From contig OY720349.1 in assembly GCA_963082975.1 (NCBI GenBank), positions 60,944,501 through 61,008,500 on the forward strand: a stretch of 64,000 bases of DNA. Reading direction: 5' to 3'. Shown here one piece after another: positions 40,485 through 52,657 of the stretch. The notes below the pieces were generated by a model, which worked only from the letters and a program-made list of their open reading frames with translations, ran no database searches and was not told the origin of the DNA. How positions within the stretch are numbered: position 1 is the stretch's first letter; every line of letters begins with the position of its first letter. The stretch comes from Labia minor. Lineage: Eukaryota; Arthropoda; Insecta; Dermaptera; Spongiphoridae. Made by a program: the position numbers and the translations under genes.

Positions 40485-41435
40485 TAAATTCTATTTTTGT
40501 TTTTTGGTTTTCCTTTTCACATTTTGACTTTAAAATTTCATCCTATCTTTTTAATCAAGTCTCTTTATTATATTTCTATTTAATTCTAATATTATATTCA
40601 TACAATTTGCAAATAATGAATAAATAAAATTACTCACATTTTCAAAAAATAATTCATAACATTACATTTAGAAAACCTCGTTATTCATTTTATTAATTTG
40701 TAAATTACCTCTTCGACATAATCAACATCTTTATATGAAAATGTACTGAATTCTTTTCAGCCTGTTGGTATTTTTCTTTTAAGAATACAAAAATAAAACT
40801 TTCCCTAACATTATAGGAAATAGGAAATACATTATAAATGAAACTATTCGAATATCTTTTTATTGATGTAACCAAACCCTCCCTCACTCACTCTGTTTTA
40901 GACAAAACACATTGAATGAATGAAATAACAAGAAAATTTAACTATTTTATACTTTTATAATTGCAAACAAGAGTGGTTTCTATGGAAATATTATTAAGAA
41001 TTGGAAAAAAAAAAAAAAAAAAAAAAGAAAAATTATATCGCGAAAATAAATAAAAATATATACCCTAATAACTATTAAAATTCTTACCCATTGAACTTAT
41101 CAAATGTCCATGTCATAAATTTTATTCTAAACAATACAGACAGCTCCCGTCTACCATTTGTCAAATTAGTTATTATTTTACATCCTACTTTCGAAAAAAA
41201 TAAACAAAAAGGAAAAAAAAAATTCAAATAGCTATATTGCCTTTATTTTATGATTATTCTTTCTCTACCTCTCTTTGAGATGTCATAAATTGAAATTTGT
41301 TAAACAATAAAACAACCAAACCACCACCACCAATACGTATATACGTATATATATTTGAAAATTGAACATTAATGTATCAATTTGTTCATTAATAATTGAT
41401 TTTATTTAATAGATGGAGAGTAATTTTAAATCATT
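40485..41435 (+). other. 5S intergenic spacer S10
   Basis: Spacer of 951 bp with ACATTTA, CAGCCTG, AGAAAATTT and GTTATT; its A run (41005-41026) is 22 nt, the short end of the range. S12 has the same variant set, supporting a segmental duplication. No gene is seen. Confidence 0.92.
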
Positions 41436-41555
41436 GGCAACGGCCATATCATGTTGAATGCACCGGTTCTCGTCTGATCACCGAAGTTAAGCAACATCGA
41501 GCGCGGTTAGTACTTGGATGGGTGACCGCTTGGGAACACCGCGTGCCGTTGCCCT
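41436..41555 (+). rRNA. 5S ribosomal RNA, intact copy 5 (variant upstream flank)
   Basis: An uninterrupted 120-nt gene. The base at -2 is T (TCATTGGCAAC) rather than the G seen elsewhere (TCAGTGGCAAC); only the copy at 48944 shares this. TATA-like box at 41403-41410; terminators at 41565-41569 and 41571-41576. Confidence 0.97.
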
Positions 41556-42511
41556 TAAATTCTATTTTTGTTTTTTGGTTTTCCTTTTCACATTTTGACT
41601 TTAAAATTTCATCCTATCTTTTTAATCAAGTCTCTTTATTATATTTCTATTTAATTCTAATATTATATTCATACAATTTGCAAATAATGAATAAATAAAA
41701 TTACTCACATTTTCAAAAAATAATTCATAACATTACTTTTAGAAAACCTCGTTATTCATTTTATTAATTTGTAAATTACCTCTTCGACATAATCAACATC
41801 TTTATATGAAAATGTACTGAATTCTTTTCAGCCTGTTGGTATTTTTCTTTTAAGAATACAAAAATAAAACTTTCCCTAACATTATAGGAAATAGGAAATA
41901 CATTATAAATGAAACTATTCGAATATCTTTTTATTGATGTAACCAAACCCTCCCTCACTCACTCTGTTTTAGACAAAACACATTGAATGAATGAAATAAC
42001 AAGAAAATTTAACTATTTTATACTTTTATAATTGCAAACAAGAGTGGTTTCTATGGAAATATTATTAAGAATTGGAAAAAAAAAAAAAAAAAAAAAAAAA
42101 AAGAAAAATTATATCGCGAAAATAAATAAAAATATATACCCTAATAACTATTAAAATTCTTACCCATTGAACTTATCAAATGTCCATGTCATAAATTTTA
42201 TTCTAAACAATACAGACAGCTCCCGTCTACCATTTGTCAAATTAGTTATTATTTTACATCCTACTTTCGAAAAAAATAAACAAAAAGGAAAAAAAAAATT
42301 CAAATAGCTATATTGCCTTTATTTTATGATTATTCTTTCTCTACCTCTCTTTGAGATGTCATAAATTGAAATTTGTTAAACAATAAAACAACCAAACCAC
42401 CACCACCAATACGTATATACGTATATATATTTGAAAATTGAACATTAATGTATCAATTTGTTCATTAATAATTGATTTTATTTAATAGATGGAGAGTAAT
42501 TTTAAATCAGT
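41556..42511 (+). other. 5S intergenic spacer S11
   Basis: Spacer of 956 bp with ACTTTTA, CAGCCTG, AGAAAATTT and GTTATT, the same set as S13 and S15. No gene is seen. Confidence 0.92.
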
Positions 42512-42550
42512 GGCAACGGCCATATCATGTTGAATGCACCGGTTCTCGTC
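42512..42550 (+). pseudogene. 5S rRNA 5' fragment (nt 1-39), left flank of B6
   Basis: 5S nucleotides 1-39; ATG for ORF1 at 42527-42529. Left target-site duplication at 42536-42550. Confidence 0.96.
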
Positions 42551-44077
42551 AGTTCTAGTCGAGCATCGGTACGGTTAACATCTCCTTCCAGAGTGGAGAC
42601 CCCGAGCCCGAACAATAACCCGCCTACGGATCCCAAGCCCGGCCTACCTGCCAAGCCCTTGGGCCAGCCCTTAGAATTGCCTCCGAGCAAAGCTAAAACT
42701 ATCAGTGTGCAGACTAAAGGTCTTTCGAACAAGAAAGCTTTTGAGTTATTAATTAACTCAAAAAGATCCTTAACGAAAGCTGACGTGAAACGTCTAAGTG
42801 TTAGAATGTCGACAGGCAAGAAAAATTCTTCGAGTGGGGTTACAAGTAACTCCAAAATGCAGGCTCTCGAAAACGAGAACAAAGAGTTAAGAAAAAAAAT
42901 ACAAGAATTGGAAGATTTAATCAAAAACCAAATTTCAACAGCAACAGTTGAAATGGAAGAAGTTAACGCCGAGATTAATAATTGGACGGAGGTCACAAGA
43001 AAAAGAAAAGCAGGTAAAGAATCTTTAGTGCCTCAATCCAATAAAAAGCTGCTGACCGGTGAAACAACAATAAATGAAAATCCTAAAAAAATCACTACTC
43101 CGCAGGTGGAAAAGACCTCAGCAAAAGAGAAATGTCCACCAATATCAATCAACAACGATATCGCGGTCCAAGTGATACAGATTATGAAGACTTTTTCAAA
43201 ACATTTTGAAATCAAACGAAGACCGGGTTCGAAAATGTCTAATATAATCACCCAATCAATGGATGATTATAAAAAAATAATTGCCAAACTAAGAGAAAGG
43301 AAGTATGAATTTTTTACATTTACTCCAAAATGTGAAAAATATCAGACATTTCTTCTCAAAGGGTTGGCTCTCGAAACGAGTGAAGAAATCGTGAAAGAAG
43401 AATTAGATATTCACAAGAATATAAAATTCACCAAAATAGAGAGATTCGCAACAAAAAAATCCAAGGACGAAAAGAAAACTCTTCCCATGTTCTTAATCCA
43501 AATAAGCCCGGACAGCAAATTTAAAGACTTAAAAGAAATTAAAACCATATTTCATCAAAGGATTCACTGGGAAAACATAAAAAAACAACAAATGATGCAA
43601 TGTTACAATTGCCAACGCATGGGTCACTCATCTCACTCATGCAATATGGAATCAAGATGTGTTAAATGTAACACAAAACATGAAAAAGGTCAGTGCCAAA
43701 TTACAATTGATACAGACAAATCAAAAATTTTCTGTGTCAATTGTAAAGAATACGGCCACCCGGCTTCATACAAGGGTTGTCCAGAAAAAAGAAAATTAAT
43801 GGATAAAATAAAGAACAAGAAGAATGAAGAAAAAGACAATAAAATAAATAGGGTGAACCGAATTACCAAGATGGTTAATCCAGGTATGTCATTCGCGGCA
43901 GCGGTGAATAATAATAGTGCAAGTGATTCAAACAAAACATCAAATAGTGAAAGTGTTACAGTGCAAAGTGCTCCCCTTGAAAATAATGTTGAAAGCAGAC
44001 TGCAAAGAATGGAAAATGCAATTCAACAACTTACAATCAGCATGCAAATAATTGCCAACTTACTACAACCTCAATGA
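42527..44077 (+). CDS. B6 ORF1: gag-like zinc-knuckle protein
   Basis: 516 aa with Arg16, Pro53, Asp395, Ala465 and Val146 in place of Asp146 (MEEVNAE). Val146 is found only here and in B7. All domains are intact. Confidence 0.92.
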   Translation: MLNAPVLVSSSRASVRLTSPSRVETPSPNNNPPTDPKPGLPAKPLGQPLELPPSKAKTISVQTKGLSNKKAFELLINSKRSLTKADVKRLSVRMSTGKKNSSSGVTSNSKMQALENENKELRKKIQELEDLIKNQISTATVEMEEVNAEINNWTEVTRKRKAGKESLVPQSNKKLLTGETTINENPKKITTPQVEKTSAKEKCPPISINNDIAVQVIQIMKTFSKHFEIKRRPGSKMSNIITQSMDDYKKIIAKLRERKYEFFTFTPKCEKYQTFLLKGLALETSEEIVKEELDIHKNIKFTKIERFATKKSKDEKKTLPMFLIQISPDSKFKDLKEIKTIFHQRIHWENIKKQQMMQCYNCQRMGHSSHSCNMESRCVKCNTKHEKGQCQITIDTDKSKIFCVNCKEYGHPASYKGCPEKRKLMDKIKNKKNEEKDNKINRVNRITKMVNPGMSFAAAVNNNSASDSNKTSNSESVTVQSAPLENNVESRLQRMENAIQQLTISMQIIANLLQPQ

Positions 44078-47000
44078 ATACTGGTGAGTGCTCAACAGAT
44101 AGGAAAATCCAAAAATCTTTTAAATTAAATTGCTTGTCATTAAATGTTAACTCGTTAGTTTCAATGCAAAAAAGAGCAAGCTTGCTTGCACTATTAGAAA
44201 AATATAGGCCGGATGTTCTTATGTTAAGTGAGACCAAACTTAATAAAATGCATCAAATGTCATTTGCTGAATACAACTTCATTAGGACAGATAATCCAAA
44301 TGAAAACAATGCAGGAGGAACAGCAATATTAATTAAAAAATCATTCAATTATAGGGAAATTCTTAATAGCAAAATATTAAACAATAAAAAAGTAGAATCA
44401 ACCATAATAAAAATTAAAATTGATAATAAAAAAAATCTTTTCCTAATATCAATATACTCCCCAAGTAAAAATGATAGTTTATTTATTGAAGAGCTAGAAA
44501 ATATTTTCAAAAATCTCAATTTAGACCAACAGGACAATTACTTTTATTTGGCCGGTGACTTGAATGCCAAACACGTAAGATGGAATAATAGAAAAAATGA
44601 CTCTAGAGGGAATAAACTTTGCAGATGGGTCGGCGATAATGAAATTCAATTCAAAATAAAGCTACTTTGTTCAGAAATTCCTTCCTTCCCAAGAACAGGA
44701 TCATTTATAGATCTGGTATTGATAGATACCAGATTAAAAGTAATTAATAAAAAAAATAATTATCAAGTTCCAGTGATTGATTTCGATGGAGATCACTTAG
44801 GTCTAATTTCTGAAGTGGAGCTTCCAGGCTTAGAAATAGAAAATCAAATAAATAAAAACAAATTTAACTTCAAAAAAACAAATTGGCAGCATTTCAAAAA
44901 TTACCTTAACAAAACTTGTACAATTGACCTTTCGGAAAACCAAAATTTAAATAATCAAAAAATAGATGAATCAATAAATTTAATTGAACAACACATTCAC
45001 TCTGCAATTCAAAAGGCAACACCCAAATTCAAAAGTTTCAACTCAATTGACAAATACGTCACTCATAAAATTAAAAAACTACAAAAAGAAAAAAGTTTTC
45101 TAATATCACAAATTAATAAATTTTATAAAAATAATTTGAACCGTAACTCTGATGAATTTTTAATCCTGAAAGCTTTACTACAAGAAATTAGAAAAAAAAT
45201 AAATAAGGAAATCAGTCAATCAATTAACAATTATTGGAAAAACCAAATTGAAAATATACCAGAAAAAAGCTCATCAGAAACACTTCCAAAAATTAATGGT
45301 ATTTTCAGAAGGGGACAAAAAGGGAAGGCAATAAATACAAAAATAAAAATTCCAAACAATAGATTAGAAATTATAGAAAAGGCCGGAATTAAAAGGGAAA
45401 ATCTAACAAAAGATGCAGAAGGTAACTTCGTAATTTACGACCCAATTGAAAAGCTTAATATAATGGGATTTCACTTTTCAATGACCCATTTGCAAAATAA
45501 AAATTTAGGTACACATGGACTAACTAACATTATACAACATTGGACTGATAAACTAAAAACTGAAATACTGACTGACAAACAAAACAATAAAAGAATAAAC
45601 AAATTTTCAATTCATAACAAAGCTACAGACCCTATTTTAAAAGACGAACAACTCTCACTGACAAATTTCCAAGAAGTAAAAAACATTTTTAAAACATTAA
45701 ATAACAAAACATCGACTGGAATTGACAAAATTCCAAATTGTGTTCTTAAGCATCTGCCTGATAAAGTAATTGTCTATTTCACCATCATATTTAACAATGC
45801 CCTGAGCAATTTATATTTTCCTGAAAAATGGAAAAAGGCACTATTAATAGCAATCCCAAAAAAAGACAAAGACACATCCATTTTAACAAATTTAAGGCCA
45901 ATAAGTTTATTACCTTGCATTGGAAAGATATTTGAAATAATAATAAATAAAAGGTTGGTCTCAACATGTATAAATAAGAATATCCTACCTGAAACTCAAT
46001 TCGGTTTTAGATACAAGCATTCAACAATTAATGCTATTACAAAATTAAACTCGGACATCTGTTGGGCTCTCAACGGAGGTAATGTGGTTGGAGCGTGTCT
46101 GATTGATGTTGAAAAGGCATTCGACACAGTCTGGAGAGAAGGCCTAATTTACAAACTATTAAAGAAAGGTTTCGACAAAAACTTAGTGAAAATGATATGG
46201 AGCATGATTGAAAACAGATCATTCGTAATGAGCGATAGAGGTTTGCAGTCCTCAATCAGCTTTCCGGTTGAAAACGGTTTACAACAGGGTACGATAAACT
46301 CGCCAGTTCTATTTAATATATTTATAAGTGATATTCTAACAGCATATGAACTAAATGTTAAGAAAGGTCTGAATGCACTGGCATTTGCGGATGACCTGAT
46401 CATTTATATTTCTGGGAAAAAAACAGATGAAATTCAACAAAAATTAGAATCTTTAGGCAACAAAATTTTTACTTTTTATAATAATTGGAAATTAAAGATA
46501 AATTTAAATAAATGTGAAACAATATTATTTAGGCCAATTATTAATAATGGAAACAAAAATTTAAAAAAGAATTGGAAAAATTTTCACATAAGTATAAATG
46601 GTCAGGTCATTCCCCATAAAAACACAGTTCGTTATCTAGGCGTACATTTAGATGAAAGACTAATGTTCAAAAATCACATAAATATTCAATTAGCCAAGGC
46701 CAGAGCAGCATTCATGTCGTTAAAATGGCTATTCTATAGTCCGTATTTAAAGCCAAAAATAAAAATTCAATGCTATAGTCTATTTGTTAGACCAATTGTA
46801 ACATACGGTTCAAGTATATGGTTCAACCAAAACGCATCAACAATGGAGAAAATTCGTGTGTTTGAAAGGAAATGCTTAAGAGCTTGTTTGGGGATATGGA
46901 GGGCTCGAGAAACCAGCTATCAGAAATTTATAAATAATGAAACAATCTACAATCTGGCGAATTTAAATAGAATAGATTGCTTCATTATTAAATTAATAAG

Positions 47001-47891
47001 AAAATTTTATAGCAGAATTATAAATAATGACGAAAATAGTTTGGTTTCGGGTGCGGCACTTCCAAACGACCCGTATTATAAAGAAACTCTAGAAACGGGA
47101 TTTATTCCACCAGAAGCATTTCCTTTCTTAGATGCCCAGGGATATATACAAGACTCTAATAATATTCCTATAATTTATCATGTATATAGAAATAGTAATG
47201 ATAAAAGAATCAAATACGATCCCTTCCTAGACGGACAGGACCAGTATAGATTTTATAGATTTAGTCGTGCGATCTCGGATAGGGATAAAAAAGAAAAGTT
47301 AAATAATAAAAACTACTGGTGGTTTGATAATCAATAAGTTTACTAGTTGAAAAAGTGAGGATGAGAAATGTATCCGTTATTTGATTTCTTTTATCTTTTC
47401 TTTCTTGAGTGAATCTTATTATTCATATTATAATCATTATAAAAATTGTAGCATAAGTTAATTTATTTCTTTTCTTATTATATTAGCAATTATTAATAAA
47501 CATTAAGTTAATTTTTTTCTTTTTTCTTTTTTTATATATCTTAATTTATGTAAATGAGGGGAAAGGAAAAAAAAAAAAAGAATTATAAAAATTCAAGTAG
47601 TGATAAGTTAAATAAAAAATATATTTTTTTTCAGGTTTTTATAAAGCCAATTTTTCCTGAAAATTTTTTTAAAAAATAAGATTATATAAACTTAATAATT
47701 ATATATTAAAAACAATTACTTTCCTAGTGTACAAATAATTTAAGCATAATAACGTATATACATAAAATGTATAATGTTATAAATCAAATGTAAATAATAT
47801 GTAAATCCCAATGTGTTTGGGGATTTGGTTCTTTGTAAATATAACTGTAATTTGGCTCAATAAACACATTTTTCTAAAAAAAAATAAAAAA
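42551..47891 (+). mobile_element. Element B6: full-length copy
   Basis: A 5341-bp copy, 3' UTR 47338-47891 with the A9-T-A6 tail. It shares with B7 an ORF1 change (Val146) and a silent GATTTA-for-GATTTG change near 42917. It is flanked on both sides by units containing the T variant 5S. Confidence 0.95.
44074..47337 (+). CDS. B6 ORF2: endonuclease-reverse transcriptase
   Basis: 1087 aa, ATGA overlap, catalytic residues intact. L250-P251, I259 and L355 follow B1, but Q370 and K378 follow B2, placing a switch between residues 355 and 370; the rest is B2-like (I941, N998, P1000). Ile822 is private. Confidence 0.95.
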   Translation: MNTGECSTDRKIQKSFKLNCLSLNVNSLVSMQKRASLLALLEKYRPDVLMLSETKLNKMHQMSFAEYNFIRTDNPNENNAGGTAILIKKSFNYREILNSKILNNKKVESTIIKIKIDNKKNLFLISIYSPSKNDSLFIEELENIFKNLNLDQQDNYFYLAGDLNAKHVRWNNRKNDSRGNKLCRWVGDNEIQFKIKLLCSEIPSFPRTGSFIDLVLIDTRLKVINKKNNYQVPVIDFDGDHLGLISEVELPGLEIENQINKNKFNFKKTNWQHFKNYLNKTCTIDLSENQNLNNQKIDESINLIEQHIHSAIQKATPKFKSFNSIDKYVTHKIKKLQKEKSFLISQINKFYKNNLNRNSDEFLILKALLQEIRKKINKEISQSINNYWKNQIENIPEKSSSETLPKINGIFRRGQKGKAINTKIKIPNNRLEIIEKAGIKRENLTKDAEGNFVIYDPIEKLNIMGFHFSMTHLQNKNLGTHGLTNIIQHWTDKLKTEILTDKQNNKRINKFSIHNKATDPILKDEQLSLTNFQEVKNIFKTLNNKTSTGIDKIPNCVLKHLPDKVIVYFTIIFNNALSNLYFPEKWKKALLIAIPKKDKDTSILTNLRPISLLPCIGKIFEIIINKRLVSTCINKNILPETQFGFRYKHSTINAITKLNSDICWALNGGNVVGACLIDVEKAFDTVWREGLIYKLLKKGFDKNLVKMIWSMIENRSFVMSDRGLQSSISFPVENGLQQGTINSPVLFNIFISDILTAYELNVKKGLNALAFADDLIIYISGKKTDEIQQKLESLGNKIFTFYNNWKLKINLNKCETILFRPIINNGNKNLKKNWKNFHISINGQVIPHKNTVRYLGVHLDERLMFKNHINIQLAKARAAFMSLKWLFYSPYLKPKIKIQCYSLFVRPIVTYGSSIWFNQNASTMEKIRVFERKCLRACLGIWRARETSYQKFINNETIYNLANLNRIDCFIIKLIRKFYSRIINNDENSLVSGAALPNDPYYKETLETGFIPPEAFPFLDAQGYIQDSNNIPIIYHVYRNSNDKRIKYDPFLDGQDQYRFYRFSRAISDRDKKEKLNNKNYWWFDNQ

Positions 47892-47987
47892 GCACCGGTT
47901 CTCGTCTGATCACCGAAGTTAAGCAACATCGAGCGCGGTTAGTACTTGGATGGGTGACCGCTTGGGAACACCGCGTGCCGTTGCCCT
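47892..47987 (+). pseudogene. 5S rRNA 3' fragment (nt 25-120), right flank of B6
   Basis: 5S nucleotides 25-120; right target-site duplication at 47892-47906. Confidence 0.96.
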
Positions 47988-48943
47988 TAAATTCTATTTT
48001 TGTTTTTTGGTTTTCCTTTTCACATTTTGACTTTAAAATTTCATCCTATCTTTTTAATCAAGTCTCTTTATTATATTTCTATTTAATTCTAATATTATAT
48101 TCATACAATTTGCAAATAATGAATAAATAAAATTACTCACATTTTCAAAAAATAATTCATAACATTACATTTAGAAAACCTCGTTATTCATTTTATTAAT
48201 TTGTAAATTACCTCTTCGACATAATCAACATCTTTATATGAAAATGTACTGAATTCTTTTCAGCCTGTTGGTATTTTTCTTTTAAGAATACAAAAATAAA
48301 ACTTTCCCTAACATTATAGGAAATAGGAAATACATTATAAATGAAACTATTCGAATATCTTTTTATTGATGTAACCAAACCCTCCCTCACTCACTCTGTT
48401 TTAGACAAAACACATTGAATGAATGAAATAACAAGAAAATTTAACTATTTTATACTTTTATAATTGCAAACAAGAGTGGTTTCTATGGAAATATTATTAA
48501 GAATTGGAAAAAAAAAAAAAAAAAAAAAAAAAAAGAAAAATTATATCGCGAAAATAAATAAAAATATATACCCTAATAACTATTAAAATTCTTACCCATT
48601 GAACTTATCAAATGTCCATGTCATAAATTTTATTCTAAACAATACAGACAGCTCCCGTCTACCATTTGTCAAATTAGTTATTATTTTACATCCTACTTTC
48701 GAAAAAAATAAACAAAAAGGAAAAAAAAAATTCAAATAGCTATATTGCCTTTATTTTATGATTATTCTTTCTCTACCTCTCTTTGAGATGTCATAAATTG
48801 AAATTTGTTAAACAATAAAACAACCAAACCACCACCACCAATACGTATATACGTATATATATTTGAAAATTGAACATTAATGTATCAATTTGTTCATTAA
48901 TAATTGATTTTATTTAATAGATGGAGAGTAATTTTAAATCATT
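47988..48943 (+). other. 5S intergenic spacer S12
   Basis: Spacer of 956 bp with the S10 variants (ACATTTA, CAGCCTG, AGAAAATTT, GTTATT) but a longer A run. No gene is seen. Confidence 0.92.
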
Positions 48944-49063
48944 GGCAACGGCCATATCATGTTGAATGCACCGGTTCTCGTCTGATCACCGAAGTTAAGC
49001 AACATCGAGCGCGGTTAGTACTTGGATGGGTGACCGCTTGGGAACACCGCGTGCCGTTGCCCT
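48944..49063 (+). rRNA. 5S ribosomal RNA, intact copy 6 (variant upstream flank)
   Basis: An uninterrupted 120-nt gene with the same -2 T variant as copy 5, exactly 7508 bp further on. TATA-like box at 48911-48918; terminators at 49073-49077 and 49079-49084. Confidence 0.97.
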
Positions 49064-50020
49064 TAAATTCTATTTTTGTTTTTTGGTTTTCCTTTTCACA
49101 TTTTGACTTTAAAATTTCATCCTATCTTTTTAATCAAGTCTCTTTATTATATTTCTATTTAATTCTAATATTATATTCATACAATTTGCAAATAATGAAT
49201 AAATAAAATTACTCACATTTTCAAAAAATAATTCATAACATTACTTTTAGAAAACCTCGTTATTCATTTTATTAATTTGTAAATTACCTCTTCGACATAA
49301 TCAACATCTTTATATGAAAATGTACTGAATTCTTTTCAGCCTGTTGGTATTTTTCTTTTAAGAATACAAAAATAAAACTTTCCCTAACATTATAGGAAAT
49401 AGGAAATACATTATAAATGAAACTATTCGAATATCTTTTTATTGATGTAACCAAACCCTCCCTCACTCACTCTGTTTTAGACAAAACACATTGAATGAAT
49501 GAAATAACAAGAAAATTTAACTATTTTATACTTTTATAATTGCAAACAAGAGTGGTTTCTATGGAAATATTATTAAGAATTGGAAAAAAAAAAAAAAAAA
49601 AAAAAAAAAAAGAAAAATTATATCGCGAAAATAAATAAAAATATATACCCTAATAACTATTAAAATTCTTACCCATTGAACTTATCAAATGTCCATGTCA
49701 TAAATTTTATTCTAAACAATACAGACAGCTCCCGTCTACCATTTGTCAAATTAGTTATTATTTTACATCCTACTTTCGAAAAAAATAAACAAAAAGGAAA
49801 AAAAAAATTCAAATAGCTATATTGCCTTTATTTTATGATTATTCTTTCTCTACCTCTCTTTGAGATGTCATAAATTGAAATTTGTTAAACAATAAAACAA
49901 CCAAACCACCACCACCAATACGTATATACGTATATATATTTGAAAATTGAACATTAATGTATCAATTTGTTCATTAATAATTGATTTTATTTAATAGATG
50001 GAGAGTAATTTTAAATCAGT
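49064..50020 (+). other. 5S intergenic spacer S13
   Basis: Spacer of 957 bp with the S11 variant set; its A run (49584-49611) is 28 nt, the longest measured. No gene is seen. Confidence 0.92.
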
Positions 50021-50140
50021 GGCAACGGCCATATCATGTTGAATGCACCGGTTCTCGTCTGATCACCGAAGTTAAGCAACATCGAGCGCGGTTAGTACTT
50101 GGATGGGTGACCGCTTGGGAACACCGCGTGCCGTTGCCCT
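50021..50140 (+). rRNA. 5S ribosomal RNA, intact copy 7
   Basis: An uninterrupted 120-nt gene with the common G at -2, 1077 bp after copy 6. TATA-like box at 49988-49995; terminators at 50150-50154 and 50156-50161. Confidence 0.97.
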
Positions 50141-51091
50141 TAAATTCTATTTTTGTTTTTTGGTTTTCCTTTTCACATTTTGACTTTAAAATTTCATCCT
50201 ATCTTTTTAATCAAGTCTCTTTATTATATTTCTATTTAATTCTAATATTATATTCATACAATTTGCAAATAATGAATAAATAAAATTACTCACATTTTCA
50301 AAAAATAATTCATAACATTACTTTTAGAAAACCTCGTTATTCATTTTATTAATTTGTAAATTACCTCTTCGACATAATCAACATCTTTATATGAAAATGT
50401 ACTGAATTCTTTTGAGCCTGTTGGTATTTTTCTTTTAAGAATACAAAAATAAAACTTTCCCTAACATTATAGGAAATAGGAAATACATTATAAATGAAAC
50501 TATTCGAATATCTTTTTATTGATGTAACCAAACCCTCCCTCACTCACTCTGTTTTAGACAAAACACATTGAATGAATGAAATAACAAGAAAATTTAACTA
50601 TTTTATACTTTTATAATTGCAAACAAGAGTGGTTTCTATGGAAATATTATTAAGAATTGGAAAAAAAAAAAAAAAAAAAAAAGAAAAATTATATCGCGAA
50701 AATAAATAAAAATATATACCCTAATAACTATTAAAATTCTTACCCATTGAACTTATCAAATGTCCATGTCATAAATTTTATTCTAAACAATACAGACAGC
50801 TCCCGTCTACCATTTGTCAAATTAGTTATTATTTTACATCCTACTTTCGAAAAAAATAAACAAAAAGGAAAAAAAAAATTCAAATAGCTATATTGCCTTT
50901 ATTTTATGATTATTCTTTCTCTACCTCTCTTTGAGATGTCATAAATTGAAATTTGTTAAACAATAAAACAACCAAACCACCACCACCAATACGTATATAC
51001 GTATATATATTTGAAAATTGAACATTAATGTATCAATTTGTTCATTAATAATTGATTTTATTTAATAGATGGAGAGTAATTTTAAATCAGT
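50141..51091 (+). other. 5S intergenic spacer S14
   Basis: Spacer of 951 bp with ACTTTTA, GAGCCTG, AGAAAATTT and GTTATT, a combination not seen in the other spacers. No gene is seen. Confidence 0.92.
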
Positions 51092-51130
51092 GGCAACGGC
51101 CATATCATGTTGAATGCACCGGTTCTCGTC
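51092..51130 (+). pseudogene. 5S rRNA 5' fragment (nt 1-39), left flank of B7
   Basis: 5S nucleotides 1-39; ATG for ORF1 at 51107-51109. Left target-site duplication at 51116-51130. Confidence 0.96.
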
Positions 51131-52657
51131 AGTTCTAGTCGAGCATCGGTACGGTTAACATCTCCTTCCAGAGTGGAGACCCCGAGCCCGAACAATAACC
51201 CGCCTACGGATCCCAAGCCCGGCCTACCTGCCAAGCCCTTGGGCCAGCCCTTAGAATTGCCTCCGAGCAAAGCTAAAACTATCAGTGTGCAGACTAAAGG
51301 TCTTTCGAACAAGAAAGCTTTTGAGTTATTAATTAACTCAAAAAGATCCTTAACGAAAGCTGACGTGAAACGTCTAAGTGTTAGAATGTCGACAGGCAAG
51401 AAAAATTCTTCGAGTGGGGTTACAAGTAACTCCAAAATGCAGGCTCTCGAAAACGAGAACAAAGAGTTAAGAAAAAAAATACAAGAATTGGAAGATTTAA
51501 TCAAAAACCAAATTTCAACAGCAACAGTTGAAATGGAAGAAGTTAACGCCGAGATTAATAATTGGACGGAGGTCACAAGAAAAAGAAAAGCAGGTAAAGA
51601 ATCTTTAGTGCCTCAATCCAATAAAAAGCTGCTGACCGGTGAAACAACAATAAATGAAAATCCTAAAAAAATCACTACTCCGCAGGTGGAAAAGACCTCA
51701 GCAAAAGAGAAATGTCCACCAATATCAATCAACAACGATATCGCGGTCCAAGTGATACAGATTATGAAGACTTTTTCAAAACATTTTGAAATCAAACGAA
51801 GACCGGGTTCGAAAATGTCTAATATAATCACCCAATCAATGGATGATTATAAAAAAATAATTGCCAAACTAAGAGAAAGGAAGTATGAATTTTTTACATT
51901 TACTCCAAAATGTGAAAAATATCAGACATTTCTTCTCAAAGGGTTGGCTCTCGAAACGAGTGAAGAAATCGTGAAAGAAGAATTAGATATTCACAAGAAT
52001 ATAAAATTCACCAAAATAGAGAGATTCGCAACAAAAAAATCCAAGGACGAAAAGAAAACTCTTCCCATGTTCTTAATCCAAATAAGCCCGGACAGCAAAT
52101 TTAAAGACTTAAAAGAAATTAAAACCATATTTCATCAAAGGATTCACTGGGAAAACATAAAAAAACAACAAATGATGCAATGTTACAATTGCCAACGCAT
52201 GGGTCACTCATCTCACTCATGCAATATGGAATCAAGATGTGTTAAATGTAACACAAAACATGAAAAAGGTCAGTGCCAAATTACAATTGATACAGACAAA
52301 TCAAAAATTTTCTGTGTCAATTGTAAAGAATACGGCCACCCGGCTTCATACAAGGGTTGTCCAGAAAAAAGAAAATTAATGGATAAAATAAAGAACAAGA
52401 AGAATGAAGAAAAAGACAATAAAATAAATAGGGTGAACCGAATTACCAAGATGGTTAATCCAGGTATGTCATTCGCGGCAGCGGTGAATAATAATAGTGC
52501 AAGTGATTCAAACAAAACATCAAATAGTGAAAGTGTTACAGTGCAAAGTGCTCCCCTTGAAAATAATGTTGAAAGCAGACTGCAAAGAATGGAAAATGCA
52601 ATTCAACAACTTACAATCAGCATGCAAATAATTGCCAACTTACTACAACCTCAATGA
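51107..52657 (+). CDS. B7 ORF1: gag-like zinc-knuckle protein
   Basis: 516 aa, no difference seen from B6 ORF1, including Val146. All domains are intact. Confidence 0.92.
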   Translation: MLNAPVLVSSSRASVRLTSPSRVETPSPNNNPPTDPKPGLPAKPLGQPLELPPSKAKTISVQTKGLSNKKAFELLINSKRSLTKADVKRLSVRMSTGKKNSSSGVTSNSKMQALENENKELRKKIQELEDLIKNQISTATVEMEEVNAEINNWTEVTRKRKAGKESLVPQSNKKLLTGETTINENPKKITTPQVEKTSAKEKCPPISINNDIAVQVIQIMKTFSKHFEIKRRPGSKMSNIITQSMDDYKKIIAKLRERKYEFFTFTPKCEKYQTFLLKGLALETSEEIVKEELDIHKNIKFTKIERFATKKSKDEKKTLPMFLIQISPDSKFKDLKEIKTIFHQRIHWENIKKQQMMQCYNCQRMGHSSHSCNMESRCVKCNTKHEKGQCQITIDTDKSKIFCVNCKEYGHPASYKGCPEKRKLMDKIKNKKNEEKDNKINRVNRITKMVNPGMSFAAAVNNNSASDSNKTSNSESVTVQSAPLENNVESRLQRMENAIQQLTISMQIIANLLQPQ

